The notes under the pieces were generated by a model. The model was not told the DNA's origin. It was given only the letters and a program-made list of their open reading frames with translations, and ran no database searches. From the NCBI RefSeq assembly GCF_900115655.1, contig NZ_FOXF01000020.1, forward strand, positions 1-42,482: a stretch of 42,482 nt of DNA. The letters are read 5' to 3'. Position 1 is the stretch's first letter. Each line of letters starts with the position of its first letter. The stretch comes from Ruminobacter amylophilus (GTDB taxonomy: Bacteria; Pseudomonadota; Gammaproteobacteria; Enterobacterales; Succinivibrionaceae). A program made the translations under genes and the position numbers. Shown piece after piece: positions 7,535-16,031 of the stretch.

Positions 7535-9769
7535 ATGAAACACAAATCAAACAAAACCTTCAATACAGCACTGTTTTACACCCTGTTTTTTTCTTCACTG
7601 GCTCTAACGGCCTGCGGAGGAAGTTCAGGCAGTAATGAACCATCTCCGAAACCAACGCCAGATCCTGACAGGATTATCTTCAGCATTATCGAAAAAGGAG
7701 ATATTTTCTCCGGAAAACCTTATGTACTTTTAAATTCAGGTACTGACGATGTCAATGATTATCAGATACAGGCTAAATACGGCATTGTATCCTCTACTCA
7801 TCCGCATACAGGAGCCGAAGCCCCCAAAAATCACCTGTACTACTATGTTCCTGAAGAAACATTGAAGAATTCTGATGATTTTTACAACATAACTGAAGAA
7901 ATAACAATAACGTCAACAACAGATCCTGAAGAGACTGAAATAATTACATATACGATTGGAGCTGACGATCTCACAAACGGAGATCCTGTTTTTAAGGATC
8001 AGTGGCATATTAAAAATATAGGACAAAATCCTTTTGATGTTGATTTTTCTCCGGTCAGCGGCATCGATCTAAATGTTATTCATGCATGGCATCTCAGTGA
8101 TCAGAATAAAGAACTTATCTCCGGGAAAAACGTAAAAGTAGGTATTATAGACACCCCTACTGACATTGAACACGAAGATCTCATTAATAAAATGTACACT
8201 CCTGATTCAGGCAAATCTTATATCAACACCGGAGTAACACAGGATGAAGTATTATACGACTCCACAATACTGCATGGTACCGCCGTATCCGGAATTATAG
8301 GAGCAGAATCCAATAACGGCAAGGGAGTAAGAGGTATAGCATACGATTCATCCATAACATCATATGACATACTGAATATGGATTTAACAGATTTTACGGC
8401 ATGCAGTGATGACGGTATGCAGGTACTTAATGCCAGTATCGGTTATGATGAGACCGTAGAAGCATATGATCCTCAAATTTCTGCAATTTATCAGAGCTTT
8501 TTTGAGAATAATATTCCGTTTATACGCGCAGCCGGAAATGAATTTGACGAACCGGATATATTTGATTCTCTTTACTACATCTCAGATCTTGAATGCGTTA
8601 AATATAAGATAGAATGTCAGTATAATCAGACATCTTCCTTTAATAGAGGAAGATATGTCATACATACCGGGGCTTTAAATTCATTAGGTATAAAATCGAG
8701 TTACTCGTCAACAGGATCTTTCATTTGGATAAGCGGTATGGGCGGTGAGTTCGGTTACGAATCTATATCAGAGTCTTCTGCCGCCATTGTCTCCAGTCTT
8801 TATCATTCAGCTCTGTCAGGTTTTGATGATTGGGATTACGGTACTCCATGGAGAAACAATAAGGAACTTGGTGAAAAAAGAAAATATTACACTCAAAGTA
8901 TGAATGGTACATCTGCAGCCACTCCGTCCATTACCGGAGTGGCATCACTGATAATTCAGGCAAAACCAGACATTACCGTTCCTCAGCTCAGGTACATTCT
9001 GGCAACAACGGCAAACAACGACCAAACTGATGGCTGGAACACACTTGAGTATGACAAGGTTACCGTCAGTGGCGTATCAGGTTTGAAAGATAGTTATACC
9101 GCAGATCTTGGATGGTACGTCAATGGAGCTGGATTAAGATTCTCCAACCGTTATGGTTTTGGTGTCGCAAATGCAGGTAAAGCAGTCATAAAAGCTCTAA
9201 ACTGCAACAGTGATCCGCTGTGCAAAAAAAGAGAAAAACTACCTGATGACTTTATCAGCACAAACTCAGAACCCTGCAGTTCCTCAGACTCCGGCCATAC
9301 CGTGACCTGTATTTTTAATTCATTCGTAAATGCTGATGACAATTCCGCAATCAAAAATAATGTGGAAATAGAGGAAGTATCTCTTAACCTCAGTTCACTG
9401 GTCCTAACTGCCGATGATACAGATCCTGATGAATGTTCTGCATCATATGGTTCTATAAATAATATTACGGATCAGGGAGTTTACTATTCTAAAAAACTCA
9501 TGCAGATTGATATGACCTCACCACAGAATACTGCATCGGTTATTAAACCAATGTACACAATTTGGGATTTCAGTCCGGAAAGAATAAAGTCCACTTATCA
9601 CTACAATGACTATGATTTTGAATTCCTTGTGCATAATTCGTCCTTTTTTACGGAAGAATTTTCACCAGATGACAGCTTCTCCGTGACTTTCCGAAGTATG
9701 TGCAGCATAGATGTTGCAACACTTAACAGGAATATTTACATTCTTGTGGGAGGTTATGAAAACCTGTAA
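7535..9769 (+). CDS. Subtilisin-like (S8) serine protease, lipoprotein, 744 aa
   Basis: The protein starts with a lipoprotein signal peptide; the lipobox LTAC puts the lipidated cysteine at C27. The next residues are GGS with no aspartate, so outer-membrane sorting is expected. A low-complexity linker rich in P/S/E (about 30-45) and a domain of about 100 residues precede the catalytic part. That part begins with QWHIKNIGQ (156-164), the usual start of secreted subtilase catalytic domains. The catalytic triad is visible: D206 in VGIIDTP, H247 in LHGTAVSG, and S460 in NGTSAATP; the oxyanion asparagine is N335 in RAAGNE. The remaining 270 residues are a cysteine-containing C-terminal region of unknown role. 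The gene is noticeably AT-richer than the NRPS genes and has no obvious part in siderophore chemistry. Together with the IS remnant, this suggests separate acquisition. AAGG lies 8 bases before the ATG. Confidence 0.93.
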   Translation: MKHKSNKTFNTALFYTLFFSSLALTACGGSSGSNEPSPKPTPDPDRIIFSIIEKGDIFSGKPYVLLNSGTDDVNDYQIQAKYGIVSSTHPHTGAEAPKNHLYYYVPEETLKNSDDFYNITEEITITSTTDPEETEIITYTIGADDLTNGDPVFKDQWHIKNIGQNPFDVDFSPVSGIDLNVIHAWHLSDQNKELISGKNVKVGIIDTPTDIEHEDLINKMYTPDSGKSYINTGVTQDEVLYDSTILHGTAVSGIIGAESNNGKGVRGIAYDSSITSYDILNMDLTDFTACSDDGMQVLNASIGYDETVEAYDPQISAIYQSFFENNIPFIRAAGNEFDEPDIFDSLYYISDLECVKYKIECQYNQTSSFNRGRYVIHTGALNSLGIKSSYSSTGSFIWISGMGGEFGYESISESSAAIVSSLYHSALSGFDDWDYGTPWRNNKELGEKRKYYTQSMNGTSAATPSITGVASLIIQAKPDITVPQLRYILATTANNDQTDGWNTLEYDKVTVSGVSGLKDSYTADLGWYVNGAGLRFSNRYGFGVANAGKAVIKALNCNSDPLCKKREKLPDDFISTNSEPCSSSDSGHTVTCIFNSFVNADDNSAIKNNVEIEEVSLNLSSLVLTADDTDPDECSASYGSINNITDQGVYYSKKLMQIDMTSPQNTASVIKPMYTIWDFSPERIKSTYHYNDYDFEFLVHNSSFFTEEFSPDDSFSVTFRSMCSIDVATLNRNIYILVGGYENL

Positions 9770-9832
9770 TTCAGAATCTACTTTTTATTATTGATAACTG
9801 TTCAGATTATCCGCTGAATTTCAAATAAAAAA

Positions 9833-9893
9833 GGAACTTCTCTTGTGGCAGAGATACATCCTGTATATGTATCTCTGCCACAGGAGAAGTTCC
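9833..9893. repeat. 61-nt hairpin with 27-bp arms directly before an ATG
   Basis: The left arm runs 9833-9859 and the right arm 9867-9893, with a 7-base loop (cctgtat). All 27 positions pair except one. The right arm contains CAGGAGAAG, a good Shine-Dalgarno sequence 8 bases before the ATG at 9894, so the folded RNA would hide the ribosome-binding site. There is no T-run behind it, which argues against a simple terminator. Such repeats occur at insertion-sequence ends and as translation-blocking leaders. Confidence 0.88.
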
Positions 9894-10097
9894 ATGTCAT
9901 ATAAAGCTCAGCCGTCATTAGAAATATCATTTTTCTCAGCAGAGAACCTGACAAAAAACCGTTTGGCTCTGAAAAACGCCGGCACTCACGGTTTACTTCA
10001 TCAATTTTCTGACTATGGCTGTCTCTTTTACCGCCACCGGATGTTGAAAATCCCCGTTCCCAATGTTCAACTTAATTACCGGTGTAAACTGGATTAA
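9894..10097 (+). CDS. Short hypothetical ORF behind hairpin, 67 aa (possible IS remnant)
   Basis: The ORF begins MSYKAQPSLEISFFSAENLT and ends CKLD. I do not recognise it. It has a good ribosome-binding site (AGGAGA) that lies inside the right arm of the 61-nt hairpin, and it is followed 50 bases later by the convergent end of the RND exporter gene. The combination of a long inverted repeat across the start and a very short frame suggests the left end of a truncated mobile element, but no transposase motif is visible. It may not be expressed. Confidence 0.35.
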   Translation: MSYKAQPSLEISFFSAENLTKNRLALKNAGTHGLLHQFSDYGCLFYRHRMLKIPVPNVQLNYRCKLD

Positions 10098-10147
10098 GGC
10101 TCATCGCCTAAACTTCCGCAAAATCAATATAACCGAAGGCATCCATT

Positions 10148-12469
10148 CTACTTTTCCTTTCCGAACGGTTTGAACACCATGATCATGGCAGGCGTAATCA
10201 TCAGATCACATACCAGTGCCACGAAAAACGCCGTGAAGGAACTCCAGGCAAACGTGAACGGTCCGGCAAATTTACTGTTCATGAAACTCAGCAGACATAC
10301 TCCGGATATCATGGTGGTGAAAACAAGAACCCTGCCTATACTGAGTGAGGTTTCGATAAAAGCCTTCCTGTAACTGCCGCATTTGCTGAAAAAGAAGCGG
10401 TAGCGGGAAATGAAATGAACGGTGTCATCTATGCATACCCCCAGAATAATCGGTGCAAGAATAACCAGTACCATATTGACTCTCGCACCGGTCATGCCGA
10501 CAAGTCCGAGCGTAATGACCACAGGGATCACGTTCGGAATCATGGACAGAAGGCCGAGCTTTACCGATCTGAACACCAGCGTCATTACCGCGAAAATGGT
10601 CAGAAAGGCATATATGAAACTGTACAGCTGACTTTCGGACAGATAATCCGCAACCCAGGTCAGAAGACATGAAGCCCCCGTAAATTCAATATTAAGAGAA
10701 GGAGTCTCCCTCTTTACGAAGTCATTTACGTCTTTCTCAAGCATCCTGACATCCCCGGTACTGAGGGATCTGGTTCTAATCTGAATATGAGCGGAATCGT
10801 AGGCAAAGCTTACGGTTTTATCAAATTCCTTTCCTCCGCCTGATTCATAAAGAAGGAGCAGATCACCGACTGATTCCTGCTTCTCGGGTATGGCATAGAA
10901 TCTGTCATCGTTCCCGTGAATCGCTCTGTTTACCTGTTTCATCTGGTCAAGGAACGAAGAAGTCTGCAGCACCAGAGGATGTCCGTCCAGATAATTCTGC
11001 AGTTTTTCCAGATCCCTTATAAACCTCAAATCCTTGACACCGTTTTCCTTTCCGGTATCGGCAACCAGCTCCACGGACATGGAACCGCCCATGCGGCCGT
11101 CAACATAATCAAAATCCTGACGCAGAGGATCGGTTACCGGCAGATCCTGAATAAACGCCGTTTCGATTTTCAGATTCATGACTCCGAATGAGGCCGCGGC
11201 CACTGCGACTGCAGCCAGTATAATAATAACTCCGGGATATTTAATAACCGGTACGGTTGTCAGTCTTACAAGATGATCGAAAACATCATAACGTCTTGTG
11301 ATTTTTTCCTTATTCCCCGCGTCGCCGGAAGCAAGAGGTCTGACTCTGGTAAAGCTTAAAACCGGAAGCGCAAATAAGAAGGTCATGCCGAGAGCAATGA
11401 CGGAACCTATGGCTGCCTGAATGCCAAGTTCCCTGAGCGGCAGCAGATCCGTGAAAACGAAGGAGGAAAAACCGAGAGCGGTCGTAATCGTTGTCAGCAG
11501 CATCGGCAGTGATATGAGCTTCAGTGTTCTGTGCAGAGCCTCCTTTTTGGATACTCCCTCCACGTAAAGACTTCTGAATTCCGCTATGAGATGCACGGAG
11601 TCGCCTATACCCACACAGAGAATAAGAATCGGTATCATCATGGCCAGCATGTTCAGAGTGAAGCCGAAAATCTGATAAAGTCCCATGGTCAGAATGACTG
11701 ACAGCAGAACCGTCAGCAGAGGAATCAGGGTGCCTATTATGCTTCTGGTCGTAACGGCGAGCATCACAAGCATGCCAATCAGACCTGTGAGTACCCAGAT
11801 CTGCCCTTCCTCCTGAATATCCCTGTCATTGAAATAACTGACTACGGGACTTCCGACGACTCTCACGTCCAGATCACGGTAATCCTTAAGAATTTCATAA
11901 ATTCTGGCGGGAGCCTGATTTCTGAATTCATTGACACTGCCGGTTCCGCTTTCCGGATATTCCGTAAAGCTGACCACTATTCCCAGAATACCGCCATCCG
12001 CGCTTATGAGTCTGTTCCTGTATGCAGGATCAGCTGCTGCCCCGGCTGTAACAGAGGCTATCTGTCCGTCGGAAAGATCAAATCCTTCCAGCACGGGAGA
12101 AATACTGACGGTGTCGGATCCGTTAACAGATTTTACGGATTCGGCATTTCCCAGCCAGGTTACCCGATCCACGAAACTGACTTCTCTGTCCAGTCTGTGC
12201 ACCAGGGAATCTACCCTTTTCAGAAATCCGACATCCATTTTTCCATGGCTGTCCGCCATAAGAAAAATAAAATCATCATTGCCGTAAGTATCATAATAGT
12301 TCTGCAGTCCCACATACGCGGGATCACCTTCGGCAAAAAAACTCTCATATGAATTATCCTGCTTCAGTTTCTGCATGAACTGACCTATTCCGAAGGTCAG
12401 CAGAAGCGAGAGAATAATACTCAGTATTCTGAACTTCAGGATAATGTCAACCAGTCGCATTTTCTCCAT
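10148..12469 (-). CDS. RND/MMPL-superfamily exporter, 773 aa
   Basis: This is a proton-driven membrane exporter of the RND superfamily. The protein shows the internal duplication of this family. Each half has one leading helix (ILSIILSLLLTFGIGQF in the first), a large periplasmic loop, and a block of about five helices containing the charged signature: VGIGDSVHLIAEF in half one and GVCIDDTVHFISRY in half two. The length fits the HAE3/MMPL type and is shorter than AcrB-type pumps (about 1040 residues). It is the last gene of the exbB-exbD-tonB operon, starting 17 bases behind tonB with AAGGATGGAG as ribosome-binding site. In mycobacteria MmpL4/MmpL5 export siderophores, so export of the apo-metallophore is the natural inference here. 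Lipid or other hydrophobic cargo cannot be excluded. No adaptor or outer-membrane channel gene is adjacent. Confidence 0.88.
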   Translation of the reverse strand: MEKMRLVDIILKFRILSIILSLLLTFGIGQFMQKLKQDNSYESFFAEGDPAYVGLQNYYDTYGNDDFIFLMADSHGKMDVGFLKRVDSLVHRLDREVSFVDRVTWLGNAESVKSVNGSDTVSISPVLEGFDLSDGQIASVTAGAAADPAYRNRLISADGGILGIVVSFTEYPESGTGSVNEFRNQAPARIYEILKDYRDLDVRVVGSPVVSYFNDRDIQEEGQIWVLTGLIGMLVMLAVTTRSIIGTLIPLLTVLLSVILTMGLYQIFGFTLNMLAMMIPILILCVGIGDSVHLIAEFRSLYVEGVSKKEALHRTLKLISLPMLLTTITTALGFSSFVFTDLLPLRELGIQAAIGSVIALGMTFLFALPVLSFTRVRPLASGDAGNKEKITRRYDVFDHLVRLTTVPVIKYPGVIIILAAVAVAAASFGVMNLKIETAFIQDLPVTDPLRQDFDYVDGRMGGSMSVELVADTGKENGVKDLRFIRDLEKLQNYLDGHPLVLQTSSFLDQMKQVNRAIHGNDDRFYAIPEKQESVGDLLLLYESGGGKEFDKTVSFAYDSAHIQIRTRSLSTGDVRMLEKDVNDFVKRETPSLNIEFTGASCLLTWVADYLSESQLYSFIYAFLTIFAVMTLVFRSVKLGLLSMIPNVIPVVITLGLVGMTGARVNMVLVILAPIILGVCIDDTVHFISRYRFFFSKCGSYRKAFIETSLSIGRVLVFTTMISGVCLLSFMNSKFAGPFTFAWSSFTAFFVALVCDLMITPAMIMVFKPFGKEK

Positions 12470-12486
12470 CCTTATTTTTATTCTGT

Positions 12487-13260
12487 TTATTTCAATCTGA
12501 ATTCAATCGGCACCACAACCTTTATATCCCTTTCGGTTTTTGGAAATCTGCTGGACGCGTTTTTGACCGTAACCATGGCGGCCTGCCCCAGTATCTCCTC
12601 GCCGGATGAACTCCTGACAACCCTGATATCTCTGGTCTGACCGTTTTTTCCGACAATGAAGGATACAAGCACCACGCCCTGAATCCCCCTTCTCCTTGCC
12701 TGAGACGGGTAATAAAGACCTGCCTTGAGACTCTTTACAATCTGAGCCATCAGTTCGTTATCGGTTTTACCGAATACCATGGTTACCGGCTTTTCCGCCT
12801 GAACCGGAGTTCCCCGCACGGCCTCCGCACGAACCTTTTCGGCAGGAACCGCGGCAGCAGGATTCTCCCTGACCGGAGGTGTTATTTTTTCATTCCGTCT
12901 GACCGGCTCTGACTTCTTTTTCTTCAGCGGCTTTGGCTTTTTCACCTCTTTTTTCGGGCTGACAGGAGGAGGCGCCTCCCGCTTTTCCGGCTTTTTTATC
13001 TCCGGTTCCGGCGGAACCGGCACCTCCTCAATGACGGGGGCAGGCTCAGCCACGGGAACCTCCTGCACGGGAGCAGGCGGCATCAGGGTTTTCATCATGA
13101 TTTTCACCACCTGTTCCCCGGAATTCATGACGGTCTTTGAATTCAGATGTCCTGCCAGTCTTATTCCGCCGAACACCAGCGGTATATAAAGAAACGCAGC
13201 CAGGATGAACGCCACTGAATTATAATTCTGCCTTTTTGGTGGCAATGCTGAAATTTTCAT
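12487..13260 (-). CDS. tonB: TonB energy transducer, 257 aa
   Basis: TonB spans the periplasm and passes proton-motive energy from ExbBD to TonB-dependent outer-membrane receptors. The sequence shows an N-terminal membrane anchor (VAFILAAFLYIPLVFGGI) and a long proline-rich spacer with Glu-Pro and Lys-Pro stretches (about residues 60-150). A C-terminal TonB domain follows, with YPSQARRRGIQGVVLVSF and the late IEFRLK strand. Its start overlaps the end of exbD by 41 bases, so translation is coupled. As the receptor of this locus carries a TonB-box-like DTISVTA segment, this TonB is probably dedicated to it. Confidence 0.93.
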   Translation of the reverse strand: MKISALPPKRQNYNSVAFILAAFLYIPLVFGGIRLAGHLNSKTVMNSGEQVVKIMMKTLMPPAPVQEVPVAEPAPVIEEVPVPPEPEIKKPEKREAPPPVSPKKEVKKPKPLKKKKSEPVRRNEKITPPVRENPAAAVPAEKVRAEAVRGTPVQAEKPVTMVFGKTDNELMAQIVKSLKAGLYYPSQARRRGIQGVVLVSFIVGKNGQTRDIRVVRSSSGEEILGQAAMVTVKNASSRFPKTERDIKVVVPIEFRLK

Positions 13261-13615
13261 GACGAAGATCTCTCAACTTATCTAGCACTATAACAAACAG
13301 ACCGAAATCCGCCTTTGTGTCTATGCGAAGCTCAAGATGGACATCGGAGTGGAGTTCGTTCAGAAAAACACTCAGTTCTTCCCTTGTGATCTTTCTGCCG
13401 TCAAAGTAAATATCGTTGTTTTCACCTATTTCCAGCAGCTTAACGTTATTTTCCGAATCGGCCGTTCTGTCGTCTGTTTCGGCATGAGGCAGATTAACCT
13501 TAATCTCCCCCTGGGCGATAAATGTGGATACGCTCAGAACCATGCACAGCAGAACCAGCATGATGTCAATGAACGGCACTATGTTGAGCGGAGCCCTTGA
13601 AGGTATCAGTTTCAT
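13220..13615 (-). CDS. exbD: ExbD, TonB-system energiser, 131 aa
   Basis: This is the small single-helix partner of ExbB in the proton-driven motor that drives TonB. The N-terminal helix contains the essential aspartate in NIVPFIDIMLVLLCMVLSV (about residue 17). A periplasmic domain with the usual KVNLPHA start and the DGRKITREEL segment follows. The size is that of typical ExbD/TolR proteins (about 130-140). It lies 2 bases behind exbB and overlaps tonB. The position next to tonB and the receptor supports ExbD over TolR. Confidence 0.92.
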   Translation of the reverse strand: MKLIPSRAPLNIVPFIDIMLVLLCMVLSVSTFIAQGEIKVNLPHAETDDRTADSENNVKLLEIGENNDIYFDGRKITREELSVFLNELHSDVHLELRIDTKADFGLFVIVLDKLRDLRHENFSIATKKAEL

Positions 13616-13617
13616 GA

Positions 13618-14037
13618 TTATTTCTGCTCCGGAAGATTGCCTGCGATTACACTGATTTTTCTTGTCAGACCGTTATAAGCGATAAGTGCCGGTATCGCCA
13701 CCACAAGTCCAAGTGCAGTGGCCTTGAGAGCCAGAGACATACCCACCATGATGTCCTTTGCGTTCAGTCCTCCGGACTGTCCCATTTCATAAAAGGTAAT
13801 CATGATACCCAGCACCGTTCCCAGCAGACCGACGTACGGAGCGTTTGAATAGATAATGAATATGGTTGTCATGTTTCTTGTCAGTGCGGTCTCAATCTGC
13901 TGTCTGCCGCCGTATCCTTCCGGACTGAAGCGGCTCAGAAAAATATATCTTTCAATTGAATACCACAGAGCCAGAAATCCCATAAGCCCCAGTATCACGA
14001 AAATACTTATATCAACGATTTCCTTGATGTTCCCCAT
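13618..14037 (-). CDS. exbB: ExbB, short (type 2) form, 139 aa
   Basis: This is the proton-channel component of the TonB motor. Three hydrophobic segments are visible: IFVILGLMGFLALWYSI near the N-terminus, YVGLLGTVLGIMITFYEMG, and ALGLVVAIPALIAYNGL. The LLGTVLGIM and ALGLVVAIPA motifs are diagnostic of the ExbB/TolQ/MotA family. At 139 residues it matches the short ExbB class known from Pasteurellaceae, not the 240-residue E. coli form. It is the first gene of the minus-strand operon, with GGAGG 6 bases before the ATG. Confidence 0.92.
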   Translation of the reverse strand: MGNIKEIVDISIFVILGLMGFLALWYSIERYIFLSRFSPEGYGGRQQIETALTRNMTTIFIIYSNAPYVGLLGTVLGIMITFYEMGQSGGLNAKDIMVGMSLALKATALGLVVAIPALIAYNGLTRKISVIAGNLPEQK

Positions 14038-14100
14038 GTCTACCTCCGATTTACTGACAGCGTTGATTTGCGGATAAAAACCGCCGTGTAAAGAACATAA

Positions 14101-14130
14101 AAGTTAAGGCCTCCCGGGGAAGCCTTAACT
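14101..14130 (-). terminator. Hairpin with short T-run: ABC-operon terminator or exbB leader attenuator
   Basis: On the minus strand, AGTTAAGGC pairs with GCCTTAACT (9 bp, extendable by three G-C pairs towards the tip) and is followed by TTTTA. It lies downstream of the ABC gene ending at 14286 but also between the putative exbB operator (14150-14167) and the exbB start at 14037. It may therefore end the ABC transcript, or attenuate the exbB transcript. Confidence 0.6.
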
Positions 14131-14149
14131 GAAATAACAGACATATTTA

Positions 14150-14167
14150 TGTTAGCTATAGCTAACA
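14150..14167. promoter_or_regulatory. Perfect 18-bp palindrome upstream of exbB (TGTTA-N8-TAACA)
   Basis: TGTTAGCTATAGCTAACA is perfectly self-complementary. It stands about 115 bases before exbB, where a promoter for the exbB-exbD-tonB-RND operon is expected; a weak TTACGT-N16-TAACAT promoter on the minus strand would overlap it. The same spaced half-sites recur twice upstream of the receptor gene (20402-20439). It is not a Fur-box sequence. The regulator is unknown and not encoded in the visible part of the locus. Confidence 0.7.
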
Positions 14168-14285
14168 CAAACGTAATTCTATATAAAAAGAAATATTAGA
14201 TAAATCAGTAGTTTCACTTATGAAAAAATTTGTCAGTTAAGACAGGAATCACACTTCATCTTCACATCATTCATGCGACAATTTT

Positions 14286-16031
14286 TCATACCGTCTGATT
14301 TTTAGGCGGCTCACCGTTGTTACCCTGTATCCACAGTCTTCTGTATACCGGATTGTCCCTGATGAGCTGTTCATGCTTTCCGATACCGGCTATTCTGCCC
14401 TCCTCCATTACGATGATAAGATCGCTGTGGACGATGTTTTTCAGTTTGTGGGCAATAATAACCGCCGTTTTTCCCGCAGCCAGTCTGTCCACGGCTTTCT
14501 GCATCGCATGGCAGTTATAGACATCCAGACTTGAGGTTATCTCATCAAGCAGTATTACCGGAGCATCCTTGAGCATGCATCTGGCAATGCAGAGCCTCTG
14601 ACGTTCCCCGCCGCTGAAGTTTCTGCCGGCTTCCTCCACCCTGTCATCAGGCATGGCAAAATCCACCCCCGCTCTCCGCATCACCTCTAGAATCTCCTCA
14701 TCCGATGCGTCTTTTTTTCCGAGACGGATGTTGTCGGCAACACTTCCCTTAAAAAGGTATGAGTCCTGAAAAACCATGGCGTATCTGCGCATCAGACATT
14801 CAGGTTCAATCAGGGATATGTCCGTAAGCTCCCCTGTCTCCGCGTTACCCATTAAAACCCTGCCTTCATCAGGTTTGTAGAATCCCGCAAGAAGCTTTAC
14901 CAGCGTCGATTTGCCGCATCCGCTCGGACCGACGACCGCCACCGTGCTGCCGCTTCGGAGTTCAAGGCTGACGTTATCCAGAATCTTACGTTTTTTATCG
15001 TAGGAGAAGCTGACGTTTCTCATTACGAGATCGCATCCTGAAGGAAGTTCGGTAACAGCTCCATCGGGACAGGGACTGTTCATCAGTCCGGCTATGTTTT
15101 TTCCGGACTCGGAAAAATACTGCAGCATCATGAAATTGATGCTGAAGGCTATGAACGGAGCAATACTGCGTGAAGCGGCAAGCATCAGAACAAGAAATTC
15201 CATAATGGAGATTTCCCCCTGAACCATTTTGTACTGACCGTACATAACCATGATGCCGATTCCGGCGCCGACACATGACATGGCTGTAAGAGCCAGAGGC
15301 ATCAGGGTAACCTCAAGTCTGATGCTTTCCTTTCGCAGATTATTCAGGCTCTCCTCAAATCTTCTGAAACGATCTCCCTGCATGTTATTGGTTTTTATGG
15401 TGGTAATACCCTCTATGTATTCAGTAAGTCTTGAGGATGCTTCTACGGAGGCCTTCATCTGTTTTCTGCTGAGGCCGGCTCCTATAAAGCGGACGGCAAA
15501 CAATACCGCGAGAGCCAGAGGAATGCAGCAGAAGAAGCTTACCGCAAGACCGCTGTTGTAGAAGAACAGCCCCGTAAAAACGGCCACGGTAATCAGAAGT
15601 GATGAAAACAGCTGAGGGATGATATGTGAATTGGCATTTTCCAGATTCGAAAAATCCTTCATCATGCTGTGGCTTACTTTTGCGGGATTCAGATTATCAA
15701 GGGTACCGAGTGACAGTCTGCGAATATGCTCGGCAAGCCTTAACCGGCCCCTGGTGGAATTGTTGTAGGTGGCCACGTAATTGGCATTGTATGCCGGTAC
15801 GGAAGCAAAGTAACAGAAAAACATGTACAGGACCGCGCCTGCGCATATCATGTAAAGATACGCCGGGGACGTACGCTCCCCTCCGAGATACGGATCAAGC
15901 AGCAGATACAGCAGTCCGATGACAAAGAAAAAGCCTCCGAAATTGGCCAGATCACAGATGCAGGTAGCCGCCAGGGATTTAAAAAAATGACCGCTTCTGT
16001 TACCTGTAAGATTGCGTATAGCCTCAATCAT
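14286..16031 (-). CDS. ABC transporter, fused TMD-NBD half transporter (YbtQ-like), 581 aa
   Basis: This is an inner-membrane ABC half-transporter of exporter fold. The first about 310 residues contain six hydrophobic segments. The nucleotide-binding domain follows with Walker A GPSGCGKST (368-376), the ABC signature FSGGERQ (472-478), Walker B VILLDE (492-497) and the H-loop in IIAHKL. It overlaps the upstream ABC gene by 4 bases, so the two products very probably form a heterodimer. In yersiniabactin loci the homologous pair YbtP/YbtQ imports the ferric complex despite the exporter fold. Placement between receptor and TonB genes supports the same here, but export of the free metallophore is the alternative. 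The sequence alone does not decide direction. Confidence 0.9.
   Translation of the reverse strand: MIEAIRNLTGNRSGHFFKSLAATCICDLANFGGFFFVIGLLYLLLDPYLGGERTSPAYLYMICAGAVLYMFFCYFASVPAYNANYVATYNNSTRGRLRLAEHIRRLSLGTLDNLNPAKVSHSMMKDFSNLENANSHIIPQLFSSLLITVAVFTGLFFYNSGLAVSFFCCIPLALAVLFAVRFIGAGLSRKQMKASVEASSRLTEYIEGITTIKTNNMQGDRFRRFEESLNNLRKESIRLEVTLMPLALTAMSCVGAGIGIMVMYGQYKMVQGEISIMEFLVLMLAASRSIAPFIAFSINFMMLQYFSESGKNIAGLMNSPCPDGAVTELPSGCDLVMRNVSFSYDKKRKILDNVSLELRSGSTVAVVGPSGCGKSTLVKLLAGFYKPDEGRVLMGNAETGELTDISLIEPECLMRRYAMVFQDSYLFKGSVADNIRLGKKDASDEEILEVMRRAGVDFAMPDDRVEEAGRNFSGGERQRLCIARCMLKDAPVILLDEITSSLDVYNCHAMQKAVDRLAAGKTAVIIAHKLKNIVHSDLIIVMEEGRIAGIGKHEQLIRDNPVYRRLWIQGNNGEPPKNQTV

Noticed and set aside
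14150-14167. Fur box upstream of exbB
   Set aside because: The palindrome lacks the GATAATGATAATCATTATC-like repeats; I see no good Fur site anywhere in the locus, so iron control is not shown by the sequence.
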